Assembly (NCBI RefSeq): GCF_030586845.1
Contig: NZ_JAOSIQ010000001.1
Coordinates: 1-55,107 of the forward strand
Reading direction: 5' to 3'
Source of the DNA: Candidatus Phytoplasma bonamiae
GTDB lineage: Bacteria > Bacillota_I > Bacilli_A > Acholeplasmatales > Acholeplasmataceae
DNA length: 55,107 nt
Position numbers and translations under genes: made by a program. Below, piece by piece: positions 19,242-27,876 of the stretch (position 1 is its first letter; every line of letters starts with the position of its first letter). Under the pieces are notes generated by a model. The model searched no databases. It had not been told where the DNA came from and was given only the letters and a program-made list of their open reading frames with translations.

Positions 19242-19886
19242 TTATAATTTAATCCAGTCTTGCAGTTGCTTTAAATTACCTAATTGTTGTAAAATTTGCT
19301 TAGCTTCAGTAAATAATTTATAAAAATTAAAACATTTAGCATACATCTTATCAATAAATTCTAAATCTCTATACACTTCCTTAACTTTAGAATGTTGATA
19401 AGTATAATATACTAAAAAAAAAGCTTTATCAGCATTAGAACAATAAAGTTGAGCTTGAATTTGCGCATAATAAAATTTTGGTATTTTATCATTCAAAAAA
19501 AAATCTTTCCAAGAAGAAGTATCGCAAGAAATAGGACATTTAATTTCTAAAATACTTCGAGAATCGGAATTCCAACCATCTAAAGAAGCAGACATAAATT
19601 GTTTTACAAAAACAGCAGGAACAAAATCCATTCGACAAACAGAATTAAAAAAAAATCTAGCTTCAGGTTCTAAACGACGTCCACGACGCATAGCTTCATT
19701 CACTTCTATTTTTTCTTGAAATAATTTTCTTTTAAACAATAACTTAACACTTTCAAAAGGATTTAAACCCATTATAGAAGCTACTTCTGAAGCATTAATA
19801 TAATTATTTCTATGTTCATGCCAAGAGATAGAATCTTGTTTAATATCTACTAATTTACTTGAATCATCTAACATATAAAAACTCAT
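19242..19886 (-). CDS. YqaJ/lambda-exonuclease-family nuclease
   Basis: A 214-residue member of the PD-(D/E)XK superfamily resembling the YqaJ viral recombinase/lambda exonuclease, which chews one strand of duplex DNA for single-strand annealing. Visible motifs are NASEVASIMG (31-40), RRGRRLEPEAR (67-77), Asp103 with the E-x-K at Glu114 and Lys116, and YAQIQAQLY (140-148). The catalytic Asp/Glu/Lys set is complete, so the enzyme may be active. The usual partner, a RecT/Bet annealase, is not in the window. Such genes come from phages or phage-derived islands in phytoplasmas. AAAGGA upstream supports the ATG. The biological role is inferred. Confidence 0.85.
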   Translation of the reverse strand: MSFYMLDDSSKLVDIKQDSISWHEHRNNYINASEVASIMGLNPFESVKLLFKRKLFQEKIEVNEAMRRGRRLEPEARFFFNSVCRMDFVPAVFVKQFMSASLDGWNSDSRSILEIKCPISCDTSSWKDFFLNDKIPKFYYAQIQAQLYCSNADKAFFLVYYTYQHSKVKEVYRDLEFIDKMYAKCFNFYKLFTEAKQILQQLGNLKQLQDWIKL

Positions 19887-19959
19887 TATCCTTTCCTTTA
19901 TAAACTAAAATAATTAAAATTTATTAAATTTTTACCCCATTAAATTATAATTTATCAAT

Positions 19960-20733
19960 TTATCCAATTAAAAAAAGATTTTTAGCATTCTTAGTGGTTT
20001 GTTGAACAACATCAGATAAACTTATTTGTCTCAAAGCAGCAATCTTTTCTGCAATAATACTTAAATAAGCAGGTTCGTTTCGTTTGGTTTTTTCCAAAGG
20101 AAAAGGCGTTAAAAAAGGAGAATCGGTTTCTAATAATATTTTATCTAAAGGCATTTTACGAGCTACTTCGTGAGTCACCAAAGCATTATTATAGGTAACA
20201 ATACCACCAATACCTATATAAAATCCCAATTCAATAGCCTTTTGAGCCTCTTCTAGACTATTCACCAAACAATGAAAAACTCCTTTAATTTTATTTTGAT
20301 AAGGCAATAAAATTTGATAAACTTCTTCAAAAGCTTCTCGAGCATGTAAAATAACAGGTAAATTATATTTAAGAGCTAAATCCAATTGAATTTGAAAATT
20401 TTTTTTTTGAATATGTAAAGAAGTTTTATCTCTGTATAAATCGATACCGATTTCTCCTACTGCTACAACTTGTGGCAATCTTAAATATTGTTGAATTGTC
20501 ATAGGATCTTCATTTTGCCAATAACACGGATGTATACCAACTGCAATTTTAATACATTCATATTCTAAAGCTAAATGAAAAGCTTTTGCATTAGTTTGAG
20601 CATTTAATCCTGGCACAATAAAATATTTAATACCATTATCATTCGCTTTAGCAATAACTTCATTTAAATCTTTTTCGTAATCATTTATATTTAAATGTGT
20701 ATGTGTATCAATTAATAACATATGTTTAATCAA
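19960..20733 (-). CDS. tatD: TatD-family metal-dependent DNase
   Basis: A TIM-barrel hydrolase of 257 residues acting as a metal-dependent exonuclease. Metal ligands are in DTHTHLN (His11, His13), the Glu of VGEIGID, HAREAF, HCLVNS and the Asp of LLETDSPFLTP. Length is normal. The reading frame opens at a TTG (20731-20733) that lies 5 nt after TAGGAG. An ATG four codons downstream gives MLLIDTHTHLN, the usual family N terminus, but would be 17 nt from the same ribosome-binding site. I keep the TTG but the ATG is nearly as likely. It may be cotranscribed with the YqaJ-like gene 73 bp downstream. Confidence 0.94.
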   Translation of the reverse strand: MIKHMLLIDTHTHLNINDYEKDLNEVIAKANDNGIKYFIVPGLNAQTNAKAFHLALEYECIKIAVGIHPCYWQNEDPMTIQQYLRLPQVVAVGEIGIDLYRDKTSLHIQKKNFQIQLDLALKYNLPVILHAREAFEEVYQILLPYQNKIKGVFHCLVNSLEEAQKAIELGFYIGIGGIVTYNNALVTHEVARKMPLDKILLETDSPFLTPFPLEKTKRNEPAYLSIIAEKIAALRQISLSDVVQQTTKNAKNLFLIG

Positions 20734-21208
20734 AAAAACTCCTATTTTCTTTTTTAAATTTACAAAATTAAAAAAACCGAATAAAAAAATTTTAATAAAT
20801 ACAAAATATATATTAATTTATTTTTTAATGTATTTATATTAATAGATTATTTGTATTTTGATCTCAGAATTTTTCTTCCTGATAGCTATTAAAACAGACC
20901 ACCATCCCAACATGAACAAACAAGTTTAAAAAACATCCGAATTACTATAATAAATTATCAATAAACCATAAATTTACAATCTGCAATTACTAACTAAAAG
21001 AAGAAGAAGAGGATTATAATCTTTTAACCCTCCCTTTTGTCGCAAATATTCTATATATGGACATATAAAAAAATATTTAATTCATATACAAATTTTCTAA
21101 CATCCGAATTAAAATCATTTATCCTCTTTATCAAACCAAAAAATTATTAAAATAATTATGAAAATTATTTAAATTATTGATATATTTACCAAAATTATAT
21201 AAATTTCA
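20734..21208. other. gap between tatD and lpd with a short direct repeat
   Basis: No intact gene. A 13-nt word containing CATCCGAATTA occurs at 20932-20944 and again at 21099-21111 in the same orientation. A GC-richer patch (20880-21060) includes the run CCCTCCCTTTTGTCGC, unlike the flanking DNA. On the minus strand short open stretches are broken by stops. It may be the relic of a lost gene or RNA, but I cannot match it to a family. I checked for SRP RNA, RNase P RNA and tmRNA signatures and saw none. Confidence 0.35.
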
Positions 21209-22594
21209 TTATAAATGAATAGGCTTATCAATGGCTCCTAAAAAAGTTTCTAAATTTAGTTCTGATAAAGTTGGGTGAGGATGAATTATTTCCATAGCGT
21301 TATATGCTGTACCATTAAATGCCATTAAAGCACCAGTCTCAGTAATTAATTCTGTAGCATTATAAGCATAAATATGCATACCTAAAATTTGAAGTGTATT
21401 TTTATCGACAATTAATTTGGCAAAACCTTCTAAATCGCCATCAGCATGAGCTTTTCCTATAGCTTGAACAGGCATTTTAGATATTTTATAATTTAAATTG
21501 CGTTCTTTAGCTTGTTTTTCTGTACAACCGATAGAGGCTATTTCAGGAAAACTATAAATACATGAAGGAACATGTTCATAATTAATAGGCTGAATTTTAT
21601 CTTTTAAATTTAAAGCATGATGTGTAGCTATGATACCTTCATGACTTGCAACATGAGCTAACATATATTTACCATTAACATCTCCGATAGCATATACATC
21701 GGGTGTAGAAGTTTGTAAAAAATTATCAGTCAAAATGCCATTTCTATCCATAGTTAAATTTAATTTCTCTAAACCTATTAAATTAGGTTTTGTTCCAACA
21801 GCCATCAAAATAATATCTGCTTTGCCTTGGTATACTTTTTGTTGATATTCATAATAAACAGTATTTTTATCAATTTTAATTACATTAGCTTCTGTCATAA
21901 CCTGAACATTCGCATTTTGAAGATTTTTAGTATAAACACTTATAACATCATTATCCATTGTGTTGATAATAGATTTTTGTTTTTCTAAAATAATTACTTC
22001 AGAACCGAATTTATTAAAAATAGTAGCAAATTCAACACCTATTATTCCGCCACCTATAATAATTATTTTCTTAGGAAAATTTTCTAATTGTACTAACTCT
22101 TTACTGGTGTATAAATATTTATTTACATAAGATTCTTGAGCTCCTGGTATAGGAGGTATAAAAGCATGAGAACCAGTAGCTATAATAAGTTTTTTAGTTT
22201 GTAAAACTTGATCATTAACAACAACTCGATAAGCAGTTAACACTTCTGCTGAACCAAAATAAAAATCAATTAATTTATTTTTTTTCAAAAGAGAAGTTAT
22301 TCCGTTAGTCAAAGTTTTCACAATTTTATCTTTACGTTGTAATATAGATTTCCAATCAAAAGAAATATTTTCTATATTGTTCAATCCAAATTTACTAGCA
22401 TTTTTGCATAAATCCCAAACTTTAGCGCTTTTTAAAAAAGCTTTCGTAGGTATACAACCGTAATTTAAACAAATACCGCCTACTTTATGTTTCTCAATTA
22501 AAGCCACTTTAGCACCTAACTGAGCAGCTTTTATAGCTGAAACATAACCCCCTGGTCCGCCACCTATAACTAAAATATCATATATCTGCTGCAT
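21209..22594 (-). CDS. lpd: dihydrolipoyl dehydrogenase (PDH E3)
   Basis: FAD/NAD enzyme that reoxidises the dihydrolipoyl group of the pyruvate dehydrogenase complex. The 461 residues match E3 without an attached lipoyl domain. Motifs: FAD-binding GGGPGGY (11-17), redox disulfide Cys42/Cys47 in CLNYGC, NAD-binding GGGIIGVEFA, FAD motif YAIGDVNG, and the catalytic His-Glu region HPHPTLSE (438-445). All catalytic residues are present. It ends the minus-strand pdhA-pdhB-lipoyl-E2-lpd cluster, 249 bp after the E2 catalytic gene, so it may have its own promoter. Confidence 0.96.
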   Translation of the reverse strand: MQQIYDILVIGGGPGGYVSAIKAAQLGAKVALIEKHKVGGICLNYGCIPTKAFLKSAKVWDLCKNASKFGLNNIENISFDWKSILQRKDKIVKTLTNGITSLLKKNKLIDFYFGSAEVLTAYRVVVNDQVLQTKKLIIATGSHAFIPPIPGAQESYVNKYLYTSKELVQLENFPKKIIIIGGGIIGVEFATIFNKFGSEVIILEKQKSIINTMDNDVISVYTKNLQNANVQVMTEANVIKIDKNTVYYEYQQKVYQGKADIILMAVGTKPNLIGLEKLNLTMDRNGILTDNFLQTSTPDVYAIGDVNGKYMLAHVASHEGIIATHHALNLKDKIQPINYEHVPSCIYSFPEIASIGCTEKQAKERNLNYKISKMPVQAIGKAHADGDLEGFAKLIVDKNTLQILGMHIYAYNATELITETGALMAFNGTAYNAMEIIHPHPTLSELNLETFLGAIDKPIHL

Positions 22595-22843
22595 ATCATT
22601 AAAAAACCTGCTTTACAATTAAAATATTTTTTTTGGTTTAAATAAATTAATAAATTAGTAAATTTATTTATGACTATTAATTTTGAATTGCCAGAAAATT
22701 AAAAATTAAAAGATGTATAAATTTTATTATTTTCAAAAAATTATTTATTTTATAATTCGTAAAATCCAACTTTAAATTATAAATTAATTATGAATCGAAA
22801 CAATTTTTTTAAAAATTAATAAATTGAATACATTCATTTCTTA

Positions 22844-23608
22844 TTATTCAATTAAAATTGACGGATTATTAAACAAATCTTTAAAAGAACTTAAAAATCT
22901 AGAAGCTAAACCACCATCTATAACACGATGATCAAAACTCAAAGATAAAGGCAACATATAAGCTTTTCCAATATTGCCATCTTCTAAAATAACGGGTTTT
23001 AATTTCATTAAACCCATACCTAAAATAGCTACTTGAGGAAAATAAATAATAGGTGTACCATAAGAAACTCCAAAAGTCCCCCAATTACTTAAAGTAAAAG
23101 TGCCATCTTTAATATCTTCATAAACTAATTTTTTATTACGAGTACGTTGAGATAAATCTTGAATCGATTCCGCAATTTTCCAAATATCTAAAGTATCAGC
23201 ATTTTTAATATTAGGCACAATCAAACCATCATTAGTATCTACAGCTATACCTAAATTAATATACTTTTTAATTATAATTTCCTCCTTTTGAGCATCAAAA
23301 GCAGAATTAAAAATAGGGAACTCTCTTAATAATTTAACTAAAGCTTTTGCAACAAAAGCTAAATAAGTGAGTTTTATAGTTGATGTTGAATTTTGAGATT
23401 TTAAATCTTTTCTCAAATCCACCACATTATTCATATTAAAATCTTCCATTAAAGTAACATCCGGAATAGTAGATTTAGCAATAGACATTTGATTTGCTAT
23501 AGTTTTACGTAACCGAGAAATTTTGTGAATTTCGAGTTTGTCACTATCCTGAATTCCGATTTCGTAATTATCTTTAAATTTTTTATTTTTTTGATCTAAA
23601 TCTGACAT
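22844..23608 (-). CDS. pdhC: PDH E2 catalytic core, dihydrolipoamide acetyltransferase without lipoyl or subunit-binding domain
   Basis: Transfers acetyl from lipoamide to CoA. The 254 residues begin with a short charged linker (1-28) and go straight into the acyltransferase domain (ISRLRKTIANQM, about 30-41). The active-site motif DHRVIDG places His227 and Asp231 correctly. Normal E2 proteins carry one or more lipoyl domains and an E3/E1-binding domain before this core; here the lipoyl part is a separate upstream gene and I see no binding domain. AAAAGGATAACA ahead of the ATG indicates independent translation, so this looks like a real split rather than a sequencing frameshift. Confidence 0.9.
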   Translation of the reverse strand: MSDLDQKNKKFKDNYEIGIQDSDKLEIHKISRLRKTIANQMSIAKSTIPDVTLMEDFNMNNVVDLRKDLKSQNSTSTIKLTYLAFVAKALVKLLREFPIFNSAFDAQKEEIIIKKYINLGIAVDTNDGLIVPNIKNADTLDIWKIAESIQDLSQRTRNKKLVYEDIKDGTFTLSNWGTFGVSYGTPIIYFPQVAILGMGLMKLKPVILEDGNIGKAYMLPLSLSFDHRVIDGGLASRFLSSFKDLFNNPSILIE

Positions 23609-23677
23609 ATACTTGTTATCCTTTTAATTTTAATATTATTATTATTTATTCTTGTCTATAAATATATAAATTTATAT

Positions 23678-23944
23678 TTATTCTTCAACTTCTCTTTCTA
23701 TAATTGCTAAAACTTGATTTAATTGTACTTCATCAGAAGGAGAACATTTTATTTCTATAATAACGCCATCCACAGGAGATAATAATGTGTCAGTTAATTT
23801 ATCAGTTTCGACTTCAAACAATTTCTGACCTTCTTTAACTATATCTCCAACTTTACAAAGACATTTAATAATAGTTCCCCTATGTAAACCTTCACCTAAA
23901 TCGTGAAATTTAAATTCATATTTTTGGATTTTTTTATGTTTCAT
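23678..23944 (-). CDS. free-standing lipoyl-domain protein of the PDH complex
   Basis: An 88-residue protein that is a single biotinyl/lipoyl domain. It begins EFKFHDLGEG (about 10-19), as E2 proteins do, and has the lipoylation site ETDKLTD with Lys49 as the modified lysine, followed by SPVDG (56-60). It ends right after the domain (IIEREVEE, then TAA), with no Ala/Pro linker. A 69-bp spacer with its own ribosome-binding site separates it from the E2 catalytic gene. It corresponds to the N-terminal domain of a normal E2. How it docks with E1, E3 and the E2 core without a binding domain is unclear. Confidence 0.9.
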   Translation of the reverse strand: MKHKKIQKYEFKFHDLGEGLHRGTIIKCLCKVGDIVKEGQKLFEVETDKLTDTLLSPVDGVIIEIKCSPSDEVQLNQVLAIIEREVEE

Positions 23945-24053
23945 AATAAATAAACCTGCTTCTTTTCCTAAATTTTTTTTAATATATATAAAAACTTGTA
24001 ATTATATTACAATGCAATAAAATACTAATAAATATTAAATGTTAAAATTATTT

Positions 24054-25040
24054 TTATAATTTGTTAAACATCTTTTTAATATAATAAATAATTTTAGCAG
24101 GATTTAAAATTTGATGATATTCCCCTCTACCTAAAGGCGTTATAATATCGTGGCCAGTAATACGCATAGGAGCGGATTTTAGAGCATCAAAAGCATATTC
24201 ATTTACTAAAGTAATTATTTCTCCTGCTGGTCCGTAAGTTTTAGTAGCTTCATGAGCTACTACTAACCTACCAGTTTTTTTCACAGATTGAATAATAGTT
24301 TCTTGATCTATAGGAGTAATGCTTCTTAAATCAATTAATTCAACAAAAATATTATCTTTTTTCAAAGATTCGATAGCAGTTTGAATCACAGGAATAGCAG
24401 ATGACCATCCTACTACAGTAACATCAGAACCTTCTTGAACAACTCGAGCTTTACCAATTTCTATTTCATAAGGTTCTAAAGGCACTTCCTCTTTCGGACC
24501 ACGATATAAAGTTTTTGGTTCCAAAAAAATCACAGGATCATTGCATTTTATAGCAGACAACAATAACCCTTTGGCATCAATAGGATTAGAAGGGACTACT
24601 ACATGCAATCCTGGAAAAGAAGCTAACATACCTTCAATAGATTCCGAATGATGTTCTAAAGCTTTAATATTACCTTGTATTGTAGTCCGAACTACCATTG
24701 GAACTGTTAATTTGCCGCGAGTACGATTACGTAATCTAACAGCATGACAAAATAAATCTTGTAAAGCTGGAAAAATAAAACCTTCAAATTGTATTTCCGC
24801 TATAGGACGGAAACCTGCTAAAGCTAATCCGATACCACTACCTACAATACTAGATTCTGAAATAGGAGTATTAAAAATTTTTGATTTCCCATGTTTACCA
24901 TATAAATCCTTAAGAACTCTAAAAACACCACCTAAATCTTCAACATCTTCTCCAAACAAAATTACTTTTGGAATATTTTCTAATGCATAATCTAAAGTAT
25001 GCTTAATAGCATCTAACATATTCATGTTTTCAAAAGCCAT
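24054..25040 (-). CDS. pdhB: pyruvate dehydrogenase E1 beta subunit
   Basis: With PdhA forms the thiamine-dependent E1 that decarboxylates pyruvate and acetylates lipoamide. The 328 residues match the family. Visible are the N-terminal NMLDAIKHTLDYAL region, the FGEDVEDLGGVFRVLKDL segment (about 29-46) with the TPP-activating Glu, the IAEIQFEGF segment, and the C-terminal transketolase domain with DLRSITPID and THEATKTYGPAGEI-like motifs. The ATG lies four nt after the pdhA stop, with AAGGGC inside the pdhA end as its ribosome-binding site, so the two are translationally coupled. Confidence 0.96.
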   Translation of the reverse strand: MAFENMNMLDAIKHTLDYALENIPKVILFGEDVEDLGGVFRVLKDLYGKHGKSKIFNTPISESSIVGSGIGLALAGFRPIAEIQFEGFIFPALQDLFCHAVRLRNRTRGKLTVPMVVRTTIQGNIKALEHHSESIEGMLASFPGLHVVVPSNPIDAKGLLLSAIKCNDPVIFLEPKTLYRGPKEEVPLEPYEIEIGKARVVQEGSDVTVVGWSSAIPVIQTAIESLKKDNIFVELIDLRSITPIDQETIIQSVKKTGRLVVAHEATKTYGPAGEIITLVNEYAFDALKSAPMRITGHDIITPLGRGEYHQILNPAKIIYYIKKMFNKL

Positions 25041-25044
25041 AATT

Positions 25045-26151
25045 TTATTGCCCTTTTTCTGTTGATTTTAAAAATAATTCATAATCATGCAACTGATTTT
25101 TTAATTGAGGAGTCATAGTTTCATAAGTATGCTCGAAAACCTCTTTTGGTTCTACTACATCACCATAAGTTAAAATACGTTTATGAGCTTGTTTTATCTT
25201 CTTAATAGCATCCTCTTTAATATTTGTAATCAAATTATCTGTTAAAATATTTTTCTCCATTAAATATTTCTGAAATCTCGAGATAGGCTCTTTTTTACGC
25301 CATTCCTCTTCTTCGCTCGCAGAACGATACGCAGAGGGATCATCGTTGGTAGTATGCCCTAATAAACGATATGTATAAAATTCTATTAAAGAAGGGCCAT
25401 TACCATTTCTAGCAGATTCAATAAAATATTTTGAAGCCGCATAAGTAGCTAAGATATCATTACCATCAACCATTATACCAGGTATACCAAAAGCAATAGC
25501 TTTTTGAGCTAAACTTTCGGCGTGACAAGCTACTTTTCTAGGTGTAGAAATAGCATATTGATTATTTTGGATAGCTACTACCAAAGGAACTTGAAAAACC
25601 GCTGCATAATTTAAACCTGCTGCGAATTCTTCGCTTGCGGTACCGCCATCTCCAATAGTTGCTACCGTAACATCCTTTTTATTATCTAATTTACTAGCTA
25701 AAGCTAATCCAGCGCCTATATTTATAGAACTACCAATAATAATATTAATAGGTAAAATGCGTTTTTGAGAATCTATAGCTGAACCTCTTTCATTACCATA
25801 CCAATAAAGCAAAATATTTTCTACAGAAACACCACGATACAAAAATATTCCTAAATCTCTAAAATAAGGAGAAATCCAATCATTTTCCTTACAAGCTGCT
25901 GCAAGACCTATTTGACAAGCTTCATGACCTGAATTTAAAACATAAGAAAGCATTTGTCCTTGACGCTGGTATTGAAGAGCTAAATCATCTGTCTCTTTAG
26001 TAAACACCATAAACTCATACATTTTTAACAACTCTTCATTTGATAAATTAGGTTCAAATTCAGGATTAATTACAACACCTTGTTCATTTAAAATTTGAAA
26101 CATAGGTTTTTGTTCTACAGTATATACAAAATCATCTATTTTTTTTGGCAA
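25045..26151 (-). CDS. pdhA: pyruvate dehydrogenase E1 alpha subunit
   Basis: TPP-binding subunit of pyruvate dehydrogenase E1, 368 residues as in Firmicutes. The TPP/Mg motif runs from GDGGTASEEF (167-176) to the Asn pair near 196-197. The DPSAYRSASEEEEW loop is the conserved E1-alpha loop that is phosphorylated in eukaryotes. The start is TTG at 26149-26151, backed by AAGGAGT eight nt upstream and by the absence of a better ATG. It is the first gene of the PDH operon; a promoter candidate lies 36-63 nt upstream. Confidence 0.96.
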   Translation of the reverse strand: MPKKIDDFVYTVEQKPMFQILNEQGVVINPEFEPNLSNEELLKMYEFMVFTKETDDLALQYQRQGQMLSYVLNSGHEACQIGLAAACKENDWISPYFRDLGIFLYRGVSVENILLYWYGNERGSAIDSQKRILPINIIIGSSINIGAGLALASKLDNKKDVTVATIGDGGTASEEFAAGLNYAAVFQVPLVVAIQNNQYAISTPRKVACHAESLAQKAIAFGIPGIMVDGNDILATYAASKYFIESARNGNGPSLIEFYTYRLLGHTTNDDPSAYRSASEEEEWRKKEPISRFQKYLMEKNILTDNLITNIKEDAIKKIKQAHKRILTYGDVVEPKEVFEHTYETMTPQLKNQLHDYELFLKSTEKGQ

Positions 26152-26186
26152 AATTATAACTCCTTTAATTTCTTTAAATAACGTAA

Positions 26187-26214
26187 ATATTAATAATAAA
26201 TTTTAAAAAGTCAA
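26187..26214 (-). promoter_or_regulatory. predicted promoter of the PDH operon
   Basis: On the minus strand a TTGACT -35 element (26209-26214) and a TAATAT -10 element (26187-26192) are separated by 16 bp, upstream of the pdhA TTG. This is close to the sigma-70/sigA consensus. In DNA this AT-rich the -10 alone means little, but the near-perfect -35 and its position are supportive. pyk, the next gene upstream on the same strand, ends 45 bp before the -35. Confidence 0.5.
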
Positions 26215-26258
26215 ATCATCTAACTTAAGTTAATTCGTAAATCCTAACAAAATTAAAA

Positions 26259-27596
26259 TTATTTAATAAAAATTTGAGATACATCAACTTCAATTAATTG
26301 ATTGGTTTCTATTTGGAAATCAATCAATTTTTCTTTTAATTCATTATAATTTAAAATCGGTATGACACCAAAATGCAAAGATAACCAAAACGCTTCTTTA
26401 ATATTTTCAACTACAGCTAATACTGGGAACGCAGAATGAAACTTAGAAATAATACAAGCATCTAAAAAATTATTTACTAAAATAGCTTTAGCGTTTGTAA
26501 TATTGGCTAATTCAATTGCACCTAATAAAAATTTTTCTCTCCAAATTTTAGGTTCATAATAATTCAAAAACACATCATAATCTAAAAATTTTTCGGCATT
26601 TTTATTAATTTTATGCATATATTGAACAGATTCTATAGGATAATTCCCTGAGGCACTTTCGCCGGATAGCATAGTAGCACTCGTCCCTTCTCGAACTGCA
26701 TTAAAAACGTCTGAAATTTCAGCTTTAGTAGGGCGAGGATTTTTTTGCATAGATTCTAACATTTGAGTAGCTACAATTACCAATTTGCCCTTTTGAAGAC
26801 ATTTATCAATAATTTCGCTTTGATATAAAGGGACCAAAGTGCCATCAATTTCAATACCCAAATCGCCTCTAGCAACCATAATACCATCTGCAATAGATAA
26901 AATTTCATCTATATTATCTAAACCTTCTTGATTTTCTATTTTAGCAATAACTTTCAAATTATCACATTCCTTCGATTTCAAAAAATCTTTAATATCTTTT
27001 ATATCTTGAAAATTCCGAACAAAAGAAGCCGCAATATAATCATAATTTTGTTCAATAGCAAATAAAATATCTTGTTTATCCTTTTCCGATAAAAAAGGGA
27101 TCTTTAATTTTACGCCAGGAACATTAACTCCTCTTCGTGATTTCAATAAATGACTATTTTGGGCTTTGGCGATTAATTCTTTTTTTATATCATCTTTTTC
27201 AATAACTTGTAAAGATAAATAACCATCATCAATATTAATAAAATCACCTAAACATAATTCATTATAAAAATTCGGATAAGTTACAGAAAAAATTTCATTA
27301 TTGCCCACAACTTCTTTAGAAGAAATCCTCACTAAAGAATCTTTATTTATCAAAACATCACCATCAAAATTATGAGTTCTAATTTCAGGACCTTTAGTAT
27401 CTAACATTAATGCTACATATTTATTTAATTCTTGATTAATATTTCTAATCATAGAAATTATTTTTTTACTCACATCATAATCAGCATGAGAAAAATTAAA
27501 TCTAGCAACATTTAAACCATTCAAAATCATTTTTTTTAAAATTATTTCAGAATAACATGAAGGTCCTAAAGTACAAATAATCTTTGTTTTATTCAT
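26259..27596 (-). CDS. pyk: pyruvate kinase
   Basis: Converts PEP and ADP to pyruvate and ATP, the last step of glycolysis. The 445-residue protein covers the A, B and C domains but lacks the extra C-terminal domain of Bacillus-type enzymes. Motifs: TKIICTLGPS (3-12), NFSHAD (34-39), IAKIENQEGLDNI with the catalytic Lys (about residue 218), MVARGDLGIEI, and MLESMQKNPRPTKAEISDVF. The C domain looks shortened and its allosteric site may be altered. It feeds pyruvate to the PDH enzymes encoded just downstream on the same strand. Its presence separates this organism from phytoplasmas said to lack lower glycolysis. Confidence 0.96.
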   Translation of the reverse strand: MNKTKIICTLGPSCYSEIILKKMILNGLNVARFNFSHADYDVSKKIISMIRNINQELNKYVALMLDTKGPEIRTHNFDGDVLINKDSLVRISSKEVVGNNEIFSVTYPNFYNELCLGDFINIDDGYLSLQVIEKDDIKKELIAKAQNSHLLKSRRGVNVPGVKLKIPFLSEKDKQDILFAIEQNYDYIAASFVRNFQDIKDIKDFLKSKECDNLKVIAKIENQEGLDNIDEILSIADGIMVARGDLGIEIDGTLVPLYQSEIIDKCLQKGKLVIVATQMLESMQKNPRPTKAEISDVFNAVREGTSATMLSGESASGNYPIESVQYMHKINKNAEKFLDYDVFLNYYEPKIWREKFLLGAIELANITNAKAILVNNFLDACIISKFHSAFPVLAVVENIKEAFWLSLHFGVIPILNYNELKEKLIDFQIETNQLIEVDVSQIFIK

Positions 27597-27876
27597 AAAT
27601 AATCATATCTCACTTCATTTCTTTTCGATTTATTTTAAAAATTACTTAAAAATTGAAAAATATTTTATTAAAAATCTTGAACAAAATTATGTTTCAAAAC
27701 CGATCGTCACTACAGAATTCAATAAAAAATTAAAATTACTACTATATTATAAATCTTTTTTTATTATTTGCAAATCTATCCCAGTAATATATTCTAAAAT
27801 AAATTAAATATTTTTCAACAAATTTATCTCTAACAAAAATATGCAAAATAAGAGATCTTTATATATGATTACTTTA

